Shown: positions 43,439-52,001 of the stretch, piece by piece | Layout of the letters: every line of letters starts with the position of its first letter | Numbering within the stretch: position 1 is the stretch's first letter | Source: CAYFZO01 sp965226235 | Lineage (GTDB): Bacteria > Pseudomonadota > Gammaproteobacteria > Poriferisulfidales > Oxydemutatoraceae | Assembly: GCA_965226235.1 (NCBI GenBank) | Contig: OZ245335.1 | Location: 1,984,001-2,048,000, forward strand | Direction of reading: 5' to 3' | Length of the DNA: 64,000 bases | Translations under genes and position numbers: made by a program | Notes under the pieces: model-generated | What the model saw: the letters and a program-made list of their open reading frames with translations, nothing else | Database searches by the model: none | What the model was told of the DNA's origin: nothing

Positions 43439-44338
43439 ATGGGCAGGCGAATCGCGGGTATCGGTATTGCCGCCGGGGCGTTTTTTGCGGCACGGGTTTT
43501 GGCCGGCGAGGTGGACGCCGGGATGAGCATGGAGCAGGCGCAGGAACACCTTGCGCGGGTGTTCTCAAATGTCGAGGTCAGCGAAGTTCGGCGCGCGCCA
43601 ATCCCCGGCGTGTACGAAATCATCTCTGAAGACGAAATTTATTATTTGAGTGGAGACGGCGGATTCATGCTGGCCGGGGTCCCGTACGACCTGAAGCGTG
43701 ATGCACGGTTAAGCGAACGAATTCGCAATGACCCCGACGCACTCAGGCCAACGCCCATGTCCGGCGTGTACGAGATGGTTTTTGACAGCCGGGTGTATTA
43801 CCTGAACAAGGATGGTTCTTTTACGCTGGTCGGCGTGTTATACGACTTGGAATCGGACATCAACTTAACCGAACAGTTACGCAACGAGATGCGCCGCGAC
43901 GCAATAGTGAACATAAAAGAAAGCGAAACCATCGTCTATTCGCCGCCGGAATACCGCTACACGGTCAACGTTTTTTCCGATCCCAACTGCCCCTATTGCC
44001 AGAAGCTTCACAGCCAGATCGACGCGTACAACAAACTCGGCATACGCGTCAGGTACCTGCTGACGCCTCTGCTTGGGTCTCAAGCGCGCGCGCAGGCGAT
44101 CGGCGTGTGGTGTTCCAAAGACCGCCGCGCGGCACTTGATCGCGCCAAGCGTAACGAACCGGTGGAGGGTGATGGCTGCGAACACCCGATCGACGAGAAC
44201 CTCGCGCTCAGTAAACTGGTTGGAGTCTATGCGACGCCGGCGGTGCTGCTCGAAAACGGCAAATTGATCAACGGCTACCGCCCACCGGTCGAATTGTTGC
44301 AAATCATAAAGGAAGAGGGGATTCGGCCCCGTGGCTGA
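43439..44338 (+). CDS. dsbC: DsbC-like disulfide isomerase with duplicated N-terminal domain
   Basis: The 299-residue exported protein ends in a thioredoxin-fold domain with active site Cys184-Pro-Tyr-Cys187 (DPNCPYCQKLH) and the cis-proline loop YATPAVL. DsbC normally has one N-terminal dimerisation domain; here it occurs twice: VYEIISEDEIYYLSGDG then GVPYDL near 50-75, and VYEMVFDSRVYYLNKDG then GVLYDL near 105-135. The second pair of cysteines (WCSKDR and GDGCEHP) is also present. It would shuffle disulfides in periplasmic proteins. GAGGGGG precedes ATG 43439. It ends the Exb-like operon. Confidence 0.85.
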   Translation: MGRRIAGIGIAAGAFFAARVLAGEVDAGMSMEQAQEHLARVFSNVEVSEVRRAPIPGVYEIISEDEIYYLSGDGGFMLAGVPYDLKRDARLSERIRNDPDALRPTPMSGVYEMVFDSRVYYLNKDGSFTLVGVLYDLESDINLTEQLRNEMRRDAIVNIKESETIVYSPPEYRYTVNVFSDPNCPYCQKLHSQIDAYNKLGIRVRYLLTPLLGSQARAQAIGVWCSKDRRAALDRAKRNEPVEGDGCEHPIDENLALSKLVGVYATPAVLLENGKLINGYRPPVELLQIIKEEGIRPRG

Positions 44339-44515
44339 TTTCACCTGCCCTCCAGGATCGCGGAGAGACCCTGGGCTCACGCCCTGCCGTTCGCGTTCTT
44401 CGGCTCGGTGCCGCACGACGGCACCGTGGGTTCTGCAGACGTCCGGCGCGTCGATGAAGCTGACACAGCGCCGGCATGTTTTTAATCAATAAACCACAAT
44501 CAAAGGAGAAACCTC

Positions 44516-45001
44516 ATGAAACCGGATTGTAAAAAACTTGTTTTCACAATGATTTTGTCGTCGTTCATCATCGCCGCCTGTGCTGACCACAGTATGGACA
44601 AGCTGAGCGTTTCGCGTGACATTGTTGTCAACCACGCCCCCGACGCGGTGTGGGGGATGATAGGCGGTTTCTTCGCCTTGGACGAGTGGCACCCGGCGGT
44701 TACCAAAGTGCGCGTCAAAAAAGGCGGCATGATGCGGCTCCTGATACTCGGCAACGGCGCCGAGGTTCATGAAAGACTGCTCAAATACAGAGATCACGAC
44801 TCCTATACTTACAGTATTCTCAAAGGGCCGTGGCCGATCACCGACTATGTATCCACGCTCAAGATCGAGCCATCCGGAAACGGCGCGACCAAAGTGACCT
44901 GGTCATCGACTTTCAACGCCGAGGACGCCGATGCGATGATCGACACGTTCAACGGCGTGTACGATGCAGGATTGCAGAATTTGGCGAAGATGATGGACTA
45001 A
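44516..45001 (+). CDS. SRPBCC (START-like) lipoprotein
   Basis: The 161-residue precursor has a lipoprotein signal (LSSFIIAACADH) and a SRPBCC/START-like ligand-binding fold: SVSRDIVVNHAPDAVWGMIGGFFALDEWHP, RLLKYRDHDSYTYSILKGPWPITDYVSTLKI and VTWSSTFNAEDADAMIDTFNGVYDAGLQNL. Such proteins bind hydrophobic ligands in a deep cavity. A strong AAAGGAG site precedes the ATG. It stands alone; ligand unknown. Confidence 0.75.
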   Translation: MKPDCKKLVFTMILSSFIIAACADHSMDKLSVSRDIVVNHAPDAVWGMIGGFFALDEWHPAVTKVRVKKGGMMRLLILGNGAEVHERLLKYRDHDSYTYSILKGPWPITDYVSTLKIEPSGNGATKVTWSSTFNAEDADAMIDTFNGVYDAGLQNLAKMMD

Positions 45002-45479
45002 GGAAGGTTTGATCGATGGATAGCGACAGCCAGGTTCCATGATTTGCGGCAGCACCGGGTTGGTAAAGGGCAGAATTGCGCTTGAGTCAGGCTGATACCT
45101 ACGACTTTTGTTGCCTCCGTTCTGTCGATCTTTTCGTGATTCCGAATGTGATCGGGTGCGTTTCAGGCGCGCCAATCCTGCGTGGCGCCCAATAGCCGTT
45201 ATCGCGCAAGGTACAAGGCACCAACCCGCAGGCCATAAGCAGCCGGGCGGCGTTTTTCTCCGCCACTTCGCCGGCGGGCTTTCGTGAAGCCAGGGATCCG
45301 CTTGAGAACCAGGGAAAGATGTCCCACCCTGGCTCGGACTTTCGACTTTGTGCGGTTGACGACCCTGTCCCGTTCACTCAGCGGATGGCGCCACCACCCT
45401 CGGCGCTGGGTGCAATACGTCGACTGTATGATGGATCATATCCATGAATAAACCAGAGGCTCCTCAAGGAGCAACACGT
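45002..45479. other. Gap upstream of the TonB-dependent receptor gene
   Basis: No gene is supported; a minus-strand open frame at 45099-45377 has no recognisable domain. The region should contain the receptor promoter and any regulatory site, but I see no clear riboswitch. Confidence 0.3.
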
Positions 45480-47873
45480 ATGCGTTCGTTTCATGTTTCG
45501 TTCCCGTTTGTACTGCGGGGCGTCTTTTTCTGCGTGGTTTTTCTGCTTGCCTGTCTTTCGGCGTGGGCCGAAGAAAGTGAAACCATCACGGTCATTGGTG
45601 TAACCCCCGTGGATCCTGGCGGGTTTGACGTCCGCGACTTCCCCGGCAGAATTCAAAGCGCCGACAGCGAGGCGTTGGAAGAAAGCGGCGGATTAGACGT
45701 CACCAACTATCTCAATCGTTACTTCGGTGGCGTGCACGTCAATTCCGCGCAGGGTAACCCGCTGCAGTCGGATGTCTATTACCGTGGGTTTGCCGCTTCG
45801 CCGTTGCTCGGTTTGCCGATGGGCATAACGGTTTACCAGAACGGCGTGCGTTTGAACGGACCGCTCGGCGACTCGGTGAACTGGGAATTGGTGCCGATGG
45901 ATGCGGTCGCCGGCGTGGCGTTGCTGGGTGGCGCCAACGCGCTGTACGGTTTGAACACGCTTGGCGGTGCGTTGGTGCTCAATATGAAGGACGGGTTTAC
46001 CTATCCGGAACATTCGGTCGAAACCGAGGGCGGTTCGGAGCATCGTTTTATCGGCACCTTTGAAAGCGGCGGCAACAACGGCGAATTGGCTTACTACGTG
46101 AACGCCCAGCGTTTCTACGAGGAAGGCTGGCGCGACCTTTCGAGGTCCTGGGCTGAGAACCTGTACGCCTCGCTCGATTGGCGTGGAGAGAAGGCGACGC
46201 TCGGGCTGAACTACGCCAGGGGGATGTCGGATTTGAGAGGCAACGGCCCGGTGCCGGCCGAATTGCTCGACAGGGACCGCGACGCCATTTTCACCGCGCC
46301 CGACATTACCGCGAACGACGCGTATTTATGGACGCTCAAAGGCGATTACGCGATTGATGATAGAACCCGTCTGTCGGGCAACGTCTATTACCGGGACAAC
46401 GATACCGCCTCGTTCAACGGCGACGAATTGGAATCCGACGAGGGTTCCCCGGAGTGTGGGCAGTTGGAGTGCAACGCGATCAACAACATCAGCAACCGGG
46501 GGCAAGAGTCCGTCGGCGGCGTATTCGAAGTCGAGTTTCCCCTCGACCGGTTCGGTCTGGAATCCGACTTCAATATGGGCGTTGGGTACTACGAAGGGCG
46601 TAGCAGCTTCAGTTCCAGGGTACAGTACGCGCGCTTGAACAGGGATCGTTCAACCCTGGGGCCAGGGTCTTTCTCCGGCGGGTTCAGCGATGCCCCTGTA
46701 GATAATACCGACGTGAAAACGCGGGTTGAAAGGACCTATGCTTATTTTGGCGACGTCATCTATATGGACGACTGGACGGTTACCCTGTCCGGGTTTTTCC
46801 ACGACAGTGAAGTCAGGCTGCGCGACCGCAGTGGCGATCAACCGCAGTTAAATGGCACCCATGACTATGACCGTTTCAACTGGGGGGCCGGCGCGGTATA
46901 TCATTGGAACCCGTACCTGGACGTATACGGCGGCTACAGCGGGTCGAGCCGCTTGCCGACGCCGATTGAGCTCGCGTGTAACGAGCAGATCTCATTTGTC
47001 GATGAAGACGGCAACGAGGTGCCGTGCCGTCTGCCCAACGCTTTTCTTGCCGACCCGCCGCTCGACGAGGTCGTTGCGGAAAGCTTCGAATTCGGTGTAC
47101 GCGGTGAGACGCTGAACGACTGGCGCTGGAGCCTGGGTCTGTTTCACACCGACATCAAGGACGACATTATCTGGCAGACGGCGGGGCGTACCCACGGCTT
47201 GTTCAAGAACGTTGACAAAACCCGCCGGCTTGGTTTTGAATCCTCGCTCTCCGGTAGCTACAAACGGCTGAACTGGAACATGAATTACACCTATCTCAAA
47301 GCGACTTTCGAGGACGACTTCGATGTGCAGGTCAGCGAGAGCTACCCCGAACTTCTCAAGGATATGGGGGTCATCGAAACGAGTGAGATCGCAGCATTCA
47401 AGGACGAACAAGGGAACGAGGTCGAGAGGATTCCCGGCGTCTTCACCTGCGTCGCCGAAATGGGGGAAGACGACGCAGACTGCAGGACCCCGGTGAGAAA
47501 GGGAGACGACATTCCCGGGATCCCCGATCACCTGTTCAAGGCCGCGGTGGATTACGCGCTGACCGACACGGTCTCGGTCGGTCTCGACATGATTGCGATC
47601 TCCGAAAGCCATCTACGTGGCGACGAGTCCAACCAGTTGGAAGAGATCAGCGGCTACGCGGTGTTCAACGCGCGTGCGAACTATCGCAGCGATTGGCTCG
47701 AAGCGTTCGTGCTCGTCGAAAACCTGTTCGACAAGGACTACGAAAACTTCGGCCTGATCGGCGAGGAACCGGATGAGGTTCTGGGGGACGCCTGCAAAGG
47801 CTGCACGGATCCCCGCTTTCTCAGTCCCGGTGCGCCAACCGCGGTATGGGGAGGCGTCAAAGTGCGTTTTTGA
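45480..47873 (+). CDS. TonB-dependent outer-membrane receptor
   Basis: The 797-residue precursor has a signal peptide, a TonB box-like ETITVIGV at the mature N terminus, a plug domain (DVTNYLNRYFGGVHVNSAQGNP, DVYYRGF, VYQNGVRLNG, VALLGGANALYGLNTLGGALVL) and a 22-strand barrel ending WGGVKVRF with the C-terminal phenylalanine. It imports a scarce ligand using the TonB system encoded downstream. Acidic loops (residues 300-340, 640-700) could bind metal complexes. In methylotrophs such receptors (LutH, LanA) take up lanthanides, so lanthanide chelate is a candidate, but the sequence does not prove it. AAGGAGC sits 8 bases before ATG 45480, so the upstream ATG at 45444 is rejected. Confidence 0.9.
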   Translation: MRSFHVSFPFVLRGVFFCVVFLLACLSAWAEESETITVIGVTPVDPGGFDVRDFPGRIQSADSEALEESGGLDVTNYLNRYFGGVHVNSAQGNPLQSDVYYRGFAASPLLGLPMGITVYQNGVRLNGPLGDSVNWELVPMDAVAGVALLGGANALYGLNTLGGALVLNMKDGFTYPEHSVETEGGSEHRFIGTFESGGNNGELAYYVNAQRFYEEGWRDLSRSWAENLYASLDWRGEKATLGLNYARGMSDLRGNGPVPAELLDRDRDAIFTAPDITANDAYLWTLKGDYAIDDRTRLSGNVYYRDNDTASFNGDELESDEGSPECGQLECNAINNISNRGQESVGGVFEVEFPLDRFGLESDFNMGVGYYEGRSSFSSRVQYARLNRDRSTLGPGSFSGGFSDAPVDNTDVKTRVERTYAYFGDVIYMDDWTVTLSGFFHDSEVRLRDRSGDQPQLNGTHDYDRFNWGAGAVYHWNPYLDVYGGYSGSSRLPTPIELACNEQISFVDEDGNEVPCRLPNAFLADPPLDEVVAESFEFGVRGETLNDWRWSLGLFHTDIKDDIIWQTAGRTHGLFKNVDKTRRLGFESSLSGSYKRLNWNMNYTYLKATFEDDFDVQVSESYPELLKDMGVIETSEIAAFKDEQGNEVERIPGVFTCVAEMGEDDADCRTPVRKGDDIPGIPDHLFKAAVDYALTDTVSVGLDMIAISESHLRGDESNQLEEISGYAVFNARANYRSDWLEAFVLVENLFDKDYENFGLIGEEPDEVLGDACKGCTDPRFLSPGAPTAVWGGVKVRF

Positions 47874-48229
47874 GCGGGTTCGCCCGGGTTGTGTCGCCCG
47901 TGCGGGTGAATTTGTGCGGACGTGTTGCGTGTTTTAGGGCGACGCATGCCTCGCCCCTACGAATCAATCAGATTTGGCGCGGCGTGGTTCCTGCCCTAGA
48001 ATAAGCGCTCACGGTTAATTTCCCATGGGTCAACGAGACTTGTCACGAGTCGCTGGAGTAGCTTGCAGACGCCGCCCGCGACGTGCATCGCGCACCGGCT
48101 GCTTTGCATGGATTCAGTGGCACCGCCGTGTACTGATCCAATGGCAATACCATCGCGGGAATTTTTTCGGATTCGTTCGACTCGCGTGTCTTTGCGTTCT
48201 GCCAGAACGAATTTGAGATCAGTTCCAAT
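47874..48229. other. Gap with a palindromic dispersed repeat
   Basis: No gene is supported. GGGCGACGCATGCCTCGCCCCTACG at about 47938-47962 resembles a palindromic sequence dispersed in many proteobacterial genomes; a similar GGGGCGACGCATGTGTCGC occurs near 58390. A GC-rich inverted stretch (47876-47910) may terminate the receptor transcript. Confidence 0.4.
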
Positions 48230-49006
48230 ATGCCGCTTCGTTTCGCCATAGCCATCGTCATTCTGTTTGGGGTGCTGCCCGGTGCGGTCTTGTTCGGCGA
48301 AACGCTCGACGCGGCCGTCGAGGAGTTGGTGCGCGGCGCGCGCGCAGGAGTTGCTTCGCAGCAGCGCGTGAACGAGCTCGACGATGAGGCGCATGCCTTG
48401 TTCATCGAGTACCGTGCAATTCTCCGCAACGTCGAGACGCTCGAGGTTTACGTCAAGAGCCTGCGCGAGCTGGTTGCCGATCAGGAAGAGGACCTTCGTC
48501 GCCGGCAAGCCAACATAGAAAAAGTTGAAACCTTTGAGCGCGATCTGTTTCCCGCGATGGGTCGCATGCTGGACGCGCTCGGAAAGTTTATTCGCGCCGA
48601 CATGCCTTTTTTGCGTGATGAACGCAACGCACGCGTCGCACGGCTTGAAGAACTGATGTCGCGCTCCGACGTCACCGCGTCCGAAAAGTTCCGGCAACTG
48701 ATAGAAGCGTTCCAGATAGAAAACGACTACGGTCGCACGATCGAGGCATACCGTGGAACGGTTGGCGAAGCCGGGCAAGAGCGGGTCGTGGATTTCCTGC
48801 GCCTCGGGCGCAACCTGTTGGCGTATCAAACGCTCGACGGCACGCATTCCGCGATATGGGATACCGCCGCTGCCACCTGGCAGCCCCTCGATGCCGTTTA
48901 CCACGCCGATGTGCGACGTGGTCTGCGCATCGCACGCAAGCAGGTGGCGCCCGACTTGCTGATTTTGCCGTTGACCGCGCCGGTCGATCTGGAAGCCTTG
49001 CAGTGA
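48230..49006 (+). CDS. DUF3450 protein of the TonB/Ttp cluster
   Basis: The 258-residue exported protein is mainly a long coiled coil (residues 25-110) followed by the DUF3450 core (FRQLIEAFQIENDYGRTIEAYRG, VDFLRLGRNLLAYQTLDG). DUF3450 proteins accompany TonB systems that contain an extra TolQ-like protein and a TPR protein, as in the Vibrio TonB3-type cluster. They are thought to assist the energised complex. The stop overlaps the next start (GTGA). Confidence 0.88.
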   Translation: MPLRFAIAIVILFGVLPGAVLFGETLDAAVEELVRGARAGVASQQRVNELDDEAHALFIEYRAILRNVETLEVYVKSLRELVADQEEDLRRRQANIEKVETFERDLFPAMGRMLDALGKFIRADMPFLRDERNARVARLEELMSRSDVTASEKFRQLIEAFQIENDYGRTIEAYRGTVGEAGQERVVDFLRLGRNLLAYQTLDGTHSAIWDTAAATWQPLDAVYHADVRRGLRIARKQVAPDLLILPLTAPVDLEALQ

Positions 49007-50409
49007 AGCGACTTGTGTTGGTCGTTTGCCTGACCGCAGCGGCGGTATCGGCACCCGCTTTCTCCGAAGAAGTCATGTCACCGCTTGGGAAACTTCTTGA
49101 AGAGGTGCGCTCGGCGAGCGAAGTCGGCAGCGTCGCTAACCGCGAGCGAGAAAAAAGATTTGTCGAACATCGCGACGAGCGCCGCCACCTGCTTGACGAA
49201 GCCAACCGCCGCTTCGAACAACTCACCGCCGAAAGTGAAAGCCTCGAGCAACAGTTCAACGCGAATGAACTCAAGCTGGCGGATTTGGAGAAGCTTTACC
49301 TCCAGCGCGCCGGGAACTTCGACGAGTTGTCAGGCACCTTCCGTCGCACCGCCGCCGACCTTGAAGTCCAACTGATGCACTCGATCGCCGCCCTGGGCAT
49401 GCAGGACCGATCGAGTTTGCTCGCGGATATGCGCGAGAGCAAAAGCCTGCCAACACCCAGGGAACTCGACGACCTGCTGTTGCTGTTTCTCGAGTTGATG
49501 ACGATGCAAGCGACGAACGTGCGCTTTGCAAGCGACGTGGTCTCGCCGTCCGGCGGCACCGAGCACCTCACCGCGGTGCGCGCGGGACCGTTTACCGTGA
49601 CCGCCGGCGGCGACTTTCTTTCTTACCTGCCTGGAGACAGCGGAGCAGCGGGGAGATTGTTTCGGCTGGCGCGCCGTCCGGCGCAGCGTTATGTCGAGGC
49701 TGCCGAGTCCTTTGCCCGCGCCGAGCAAGGGTTGGCCGCCGCGCCGATAGATCCTTCCCGCGGTGCGGTCCTGTCCCTGCTGGTGCGTACGCCGACTCTT
49801 GCCGAGCGTATCAAGCAAGGCGGCCTCGTTGGCTATTTCATTTTGCTGATTGGCGCCATTGGCCTGTTGCTCGGAGGCGAACGGCTGTTGGTTCTGGCTT
49901 TCCTGCGCCGCTCCGTGGACCGCCAGAGCCGCGACGTTGGTCACCCGCGCGATAATCCGCTCGGCAGGGTGCTGTCCGCCGCGGGCGCCGAACGCAGCAC
50001 CGACACGGACTACGAGGTGTTGGAGCTGAAACTTGACGACGCCGTGATAAAAGAGATGCCGCGGTTGGAACGCGGGCTCGGCGCAATGAAGATGTTCGCC
50101 GCAATCGCGCCCTTGCTTGGCCTGCTCGGCACCGTCACCGGTATGATCGAGACTTTTCAGGCGATCACCTTGTTTGGCACCGGCAATCCGAAACTGATGG
50201 CAGGCGGAATCAGCCAGGCTTTGGTTACAACCGCATTGGGGTTGATCGTCGCCGTGCCGATCTTGTTGCTGCACACGCTTGCGAGCGCCAGCAGCCGTGC
50301 AGTCAGGCAGGTGCTCGAAGAGCAAAGCGCGGGTCTGCTCGCCGAATACGCTGAAAGCCAGACCGGGGGAAGAGCGGTTTCGAGTGAGGCGGGTTCTGTC
50401 ACGCGATGA
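49003..50409 (+). CDS. Large MotA/TolQ/ExbB-family protein (TtpB-like)
   Basis: The 468-residue protein has a signal sequence, a periplasmic coiled-coil domain (residues 30-120), then the proton-channel module with membrane segments at GLVGYFILLIGAIGLLLGG, MKMFAAIAPLLGLLGTVTGMIETF and ALVTTALGLIVAVPILLLH. This enlarged form is specific for DUF3450-associated TonB systems. GTG 49003 overlaps the upstream stop; the long frame upstream is a shadow. Confidence 0.9.
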   Translation: MKRLVLVVCLTAAAVSAPAFSEEVMSPLGKLLEEVRSASEVGSVANREREKRFVEHRDERRHLLDEANRRFEQLTAESESLEQQFNANELKLADLEKLYLQRAGNFDELSGTFRRTAADLEVQLMHSIAALGMQDRSSLLADMRESKSLPTPRELDDLLLLFLELMTMQATNVRFASDVVSPSGGTEHLTAVRAGPFTVTAGGDFLSYLPGDSGAAGRLFRLARRPAQRYVEAAESFARAEQGLAAAPIDPSRGAVLSLLVRTPTLAERIKQGGLVGYFILLIGAIGLLLGGERLLVLAFLRRSVDRQSRDVGHPRDNPLGRVLSAAGAERSTDTDYEVLELKLDDAVIKEMPRLERGLGAMKMFAAIAPLLGLLGTVTGMIETFQAITLFGTGNPKLMAGGISQALVTTALGLIVAVPILLLHTLASASSRAVRQVLEEQSAGLLAEYAESQTGGRAVSSEAGSVTR

Positions 50410-50930
50410 TTTTCGACTTATACCAGCCGCTTCGTGATCTGCTTGAAAGCGGCGGACAAGTGCTCGAGGTGATTCTGGTCGTGACTTTCGTCATCTGGCT
50501 GTTGATCATCGAGCGCTACTGGTATTTCGCGCAGCAGCGGCCTTTTGTATCCGCCGTCGCCGCCCGCTGGAACGCGCGTAGCGACAAGCGCTCGCGTGCT
50601 TCGCGGATGATCCGCGCCTGCTGGCTGTCGCAGTTTCGACGCCGCCTCGAGCAGCGCATAGGTCTGGTCAAGGTGTTGGTCAGTGTCAGTTTGTTGCTGG
50701 GCTTGTTCGGTACGGTCACCGGTATGATCAGGGTGTTCGAGGGGATGTCGGTGTTCAGCGCTGGTGGCCCAGGCGGGATACGCGCCGTCGCCGATGGCGT
50801 CACCGTCGCGACCATACCTGCGATGGCCGGCATGGTCGCTGCCTTGTCCGGGCTTTACTTCTCGGCGCAGTTGCAAAAACGCGCCGCGCGCGAAGTGCGA
50901 AAACTGTACGACCGCCTGACGTTGGGCTGA
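50406..50930 (+). CDS. exbB: ExbB-type proton channel protein
   Basis: The 174-residue protein has three membrane segments including VLVSVSLLLGLFGTVTGMIRVFEGM and TIPAMAGMVAALSGLYFSAQL. With ExbD and TonB it converts proton flow into pulling on the receptor plug. It is coupled to the preceding gene by an ATGA overlap. Confidence 0.93.
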   Translation: MIFDLYQPLRDLLESGGQVLEVILVVTFVIWLLIIERYWYFAQQRPFVSAVAARWNARSDKRSRASRMIRACWLSQFRRRLEQRIGLVKVLVSVSLLLGLFGTVTGMIRVFEGMSVFSAGGPGGIRAVADGVTVATIPAMAGMVAALSGLYFSAQLQKRAAREVRKLYDRLTLG

Positions 50931-50942
50931 GGTAAGCATGGA

Positions 50943-51353
50943 ATGAGAAGACGCCGCGACAGCACGCCGGTCGAGGATGACGCCGGGATCAACCTGACGC
51001 CGATGATAGACGTCGTGTTCATCATGTTGATCTTTTTTATCGTCACGGCGTCTTTTATCAAGGAATCCGGCATTGCGGTCGAGCGCCCGTCGGCGGCGAC
51101 CGCGGTGGTACAGGAACACGCCGCAATCATCGTTGCAATCGACGCCACCGGCGAAGTCTGGATAGACCGCCGCCGCGTGGATATCCGCGCGGTGCGCGCC
51201 AACGTCGAGCGCTTGCACCTGGAGAACCCACAGGGGACGGTGGTGATACAGGCCGACAAGCGTTCCAACAACGGCGTTTTCGTCGAGGTGCTCGATCAGG
51301 TGCGCCTTGCAGGCGTTGAGAAAATCGCAATTGCCGCCGCCCTCATGGAATGA
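50943..51353 (+). CDS. exbD: ExbD-type biopolymer transport protein
   Basis: The 136-residue protein has the N-terminal anchor with its essential aspartate (INLTPMIDVVFIMLIFFIVTASF, Asp near residue 22) and a periplasmic ExbD domain. It pairs with ExbB. The stop overlaps the tonB start (ATGA). Confidence 0.95.
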   Translation: MRRRRDSTPVEDDAGINLTPMIDVVFIMLIFFIVTASFIKESGIAVERPSAATAVVQEHAAIIVAIDATGEVWIDRRRVDIRAVRANVERLHLENPQGTVVIQADKRSNNGVFVEVLDQVRLAGVEKIAIAAALME

Positions 51354-51997
51354 CGCTACCTGCCGTAGAGACCGCCTTTGATCGTCTTTGGCGCTGGTCG
51401 GGCACCGCGACATTGGCCACCGCGGTTACCTGCGCCTTGTTTTTGTTGATGCATTACCTGACCGCCGCAAGCAACGGCAGCGCGTACGATGATTTACAGC
51501 AGCCTGTGTCGATCGATTTCGTTCGCATCGAGCGTGACCAGACGTTGATCGAAAAAGAACGCTTTATTCCGCCGAAACCGCGGATCGAGAAGCCGCAGGA
51601 CCGACCGTCGGCACCAGCGCCGACGCCGACCGAACCACTGCTTCGCCTGCCGGCACCGCGCCTTCAAGCGCCGTCTTACGTCCCCGGAATAGAAGGCGCG
51701 TTCGACGGCGTTGGATTTTCGCTCACGCGCGAGATTGCGCCGCTCGCGCGGGTCAGTCCGGTCTATCCACCGCTCGCCGAGCGCCGCGGCATCGAAGGCT
51801 GGGTTCAGGTTGCGTTCACGATTGCCGAGGACGGTAGCGTTGTCGACGCGCGCGTTGTCGACGCCGATCCTCGCGGGGTATTCGACCGCTCTGCCTTGCA
51901 GGCAATTTCCAAGTGGCGTTACCAGCCGCAGTTGATCGACGGGCAGCCGATTCGACGCAGCAATGTGGAGGTGAGCGTCGAATTTCGTTTGGAGTAA
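51350..51997 (+). CDS. tonB: TonB energy-transducing protein
   Basis: The 215-residue protein has one N-terminal membrane segment (LATAVTCALFLLMHYLTA), a proline-rich spacer (PPKPRIEKPQDRPSAPAPTPTEP) and a C-terminal TonB domain (VSPVYPPLAERRGIEGWVQVAFTIAEDGSVVDARVVDADP, SALQAISKWRYQPQLIDG). It links the Exb motor to the outer-membrane receptor. Confidence 0.95.
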   Translation: MTLPAVETAFDRLWRWSGTATLATAVTCALFLLMHYLTAASNGSAYDDLQQPVSIDFVRIERDQTLIEKERFIPPKPRIEKPQDRPSAPAPTPTEPLLRLPAPRLQAPSYVPGIEGAFDGVGFSLTREIAPLARVSPVYPPLAERRGIEGWVQVAFTIAEDGSVVDARVVDADPRGVFDRSALQAISKWRYQPQLIDGQPIRRSNVEVSVEFRLE

Positions 51998-52001
51998 GAC
52001 C

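Noticed and set aside
45099..45377. Minus-strand gene of 92 codons upstream of the TonB-dependent receptor
   Set aside because: It has no ribosome site and no domain, and its composition is like non-coding DNA.
49330..51413. Two minus-strand frames of about 330 codons opposite the ExbB and TonB genes
   Set aside because: They are antisense to clearly conserved membrane proteins; the products are His/Arg/Gln-rich shadows.
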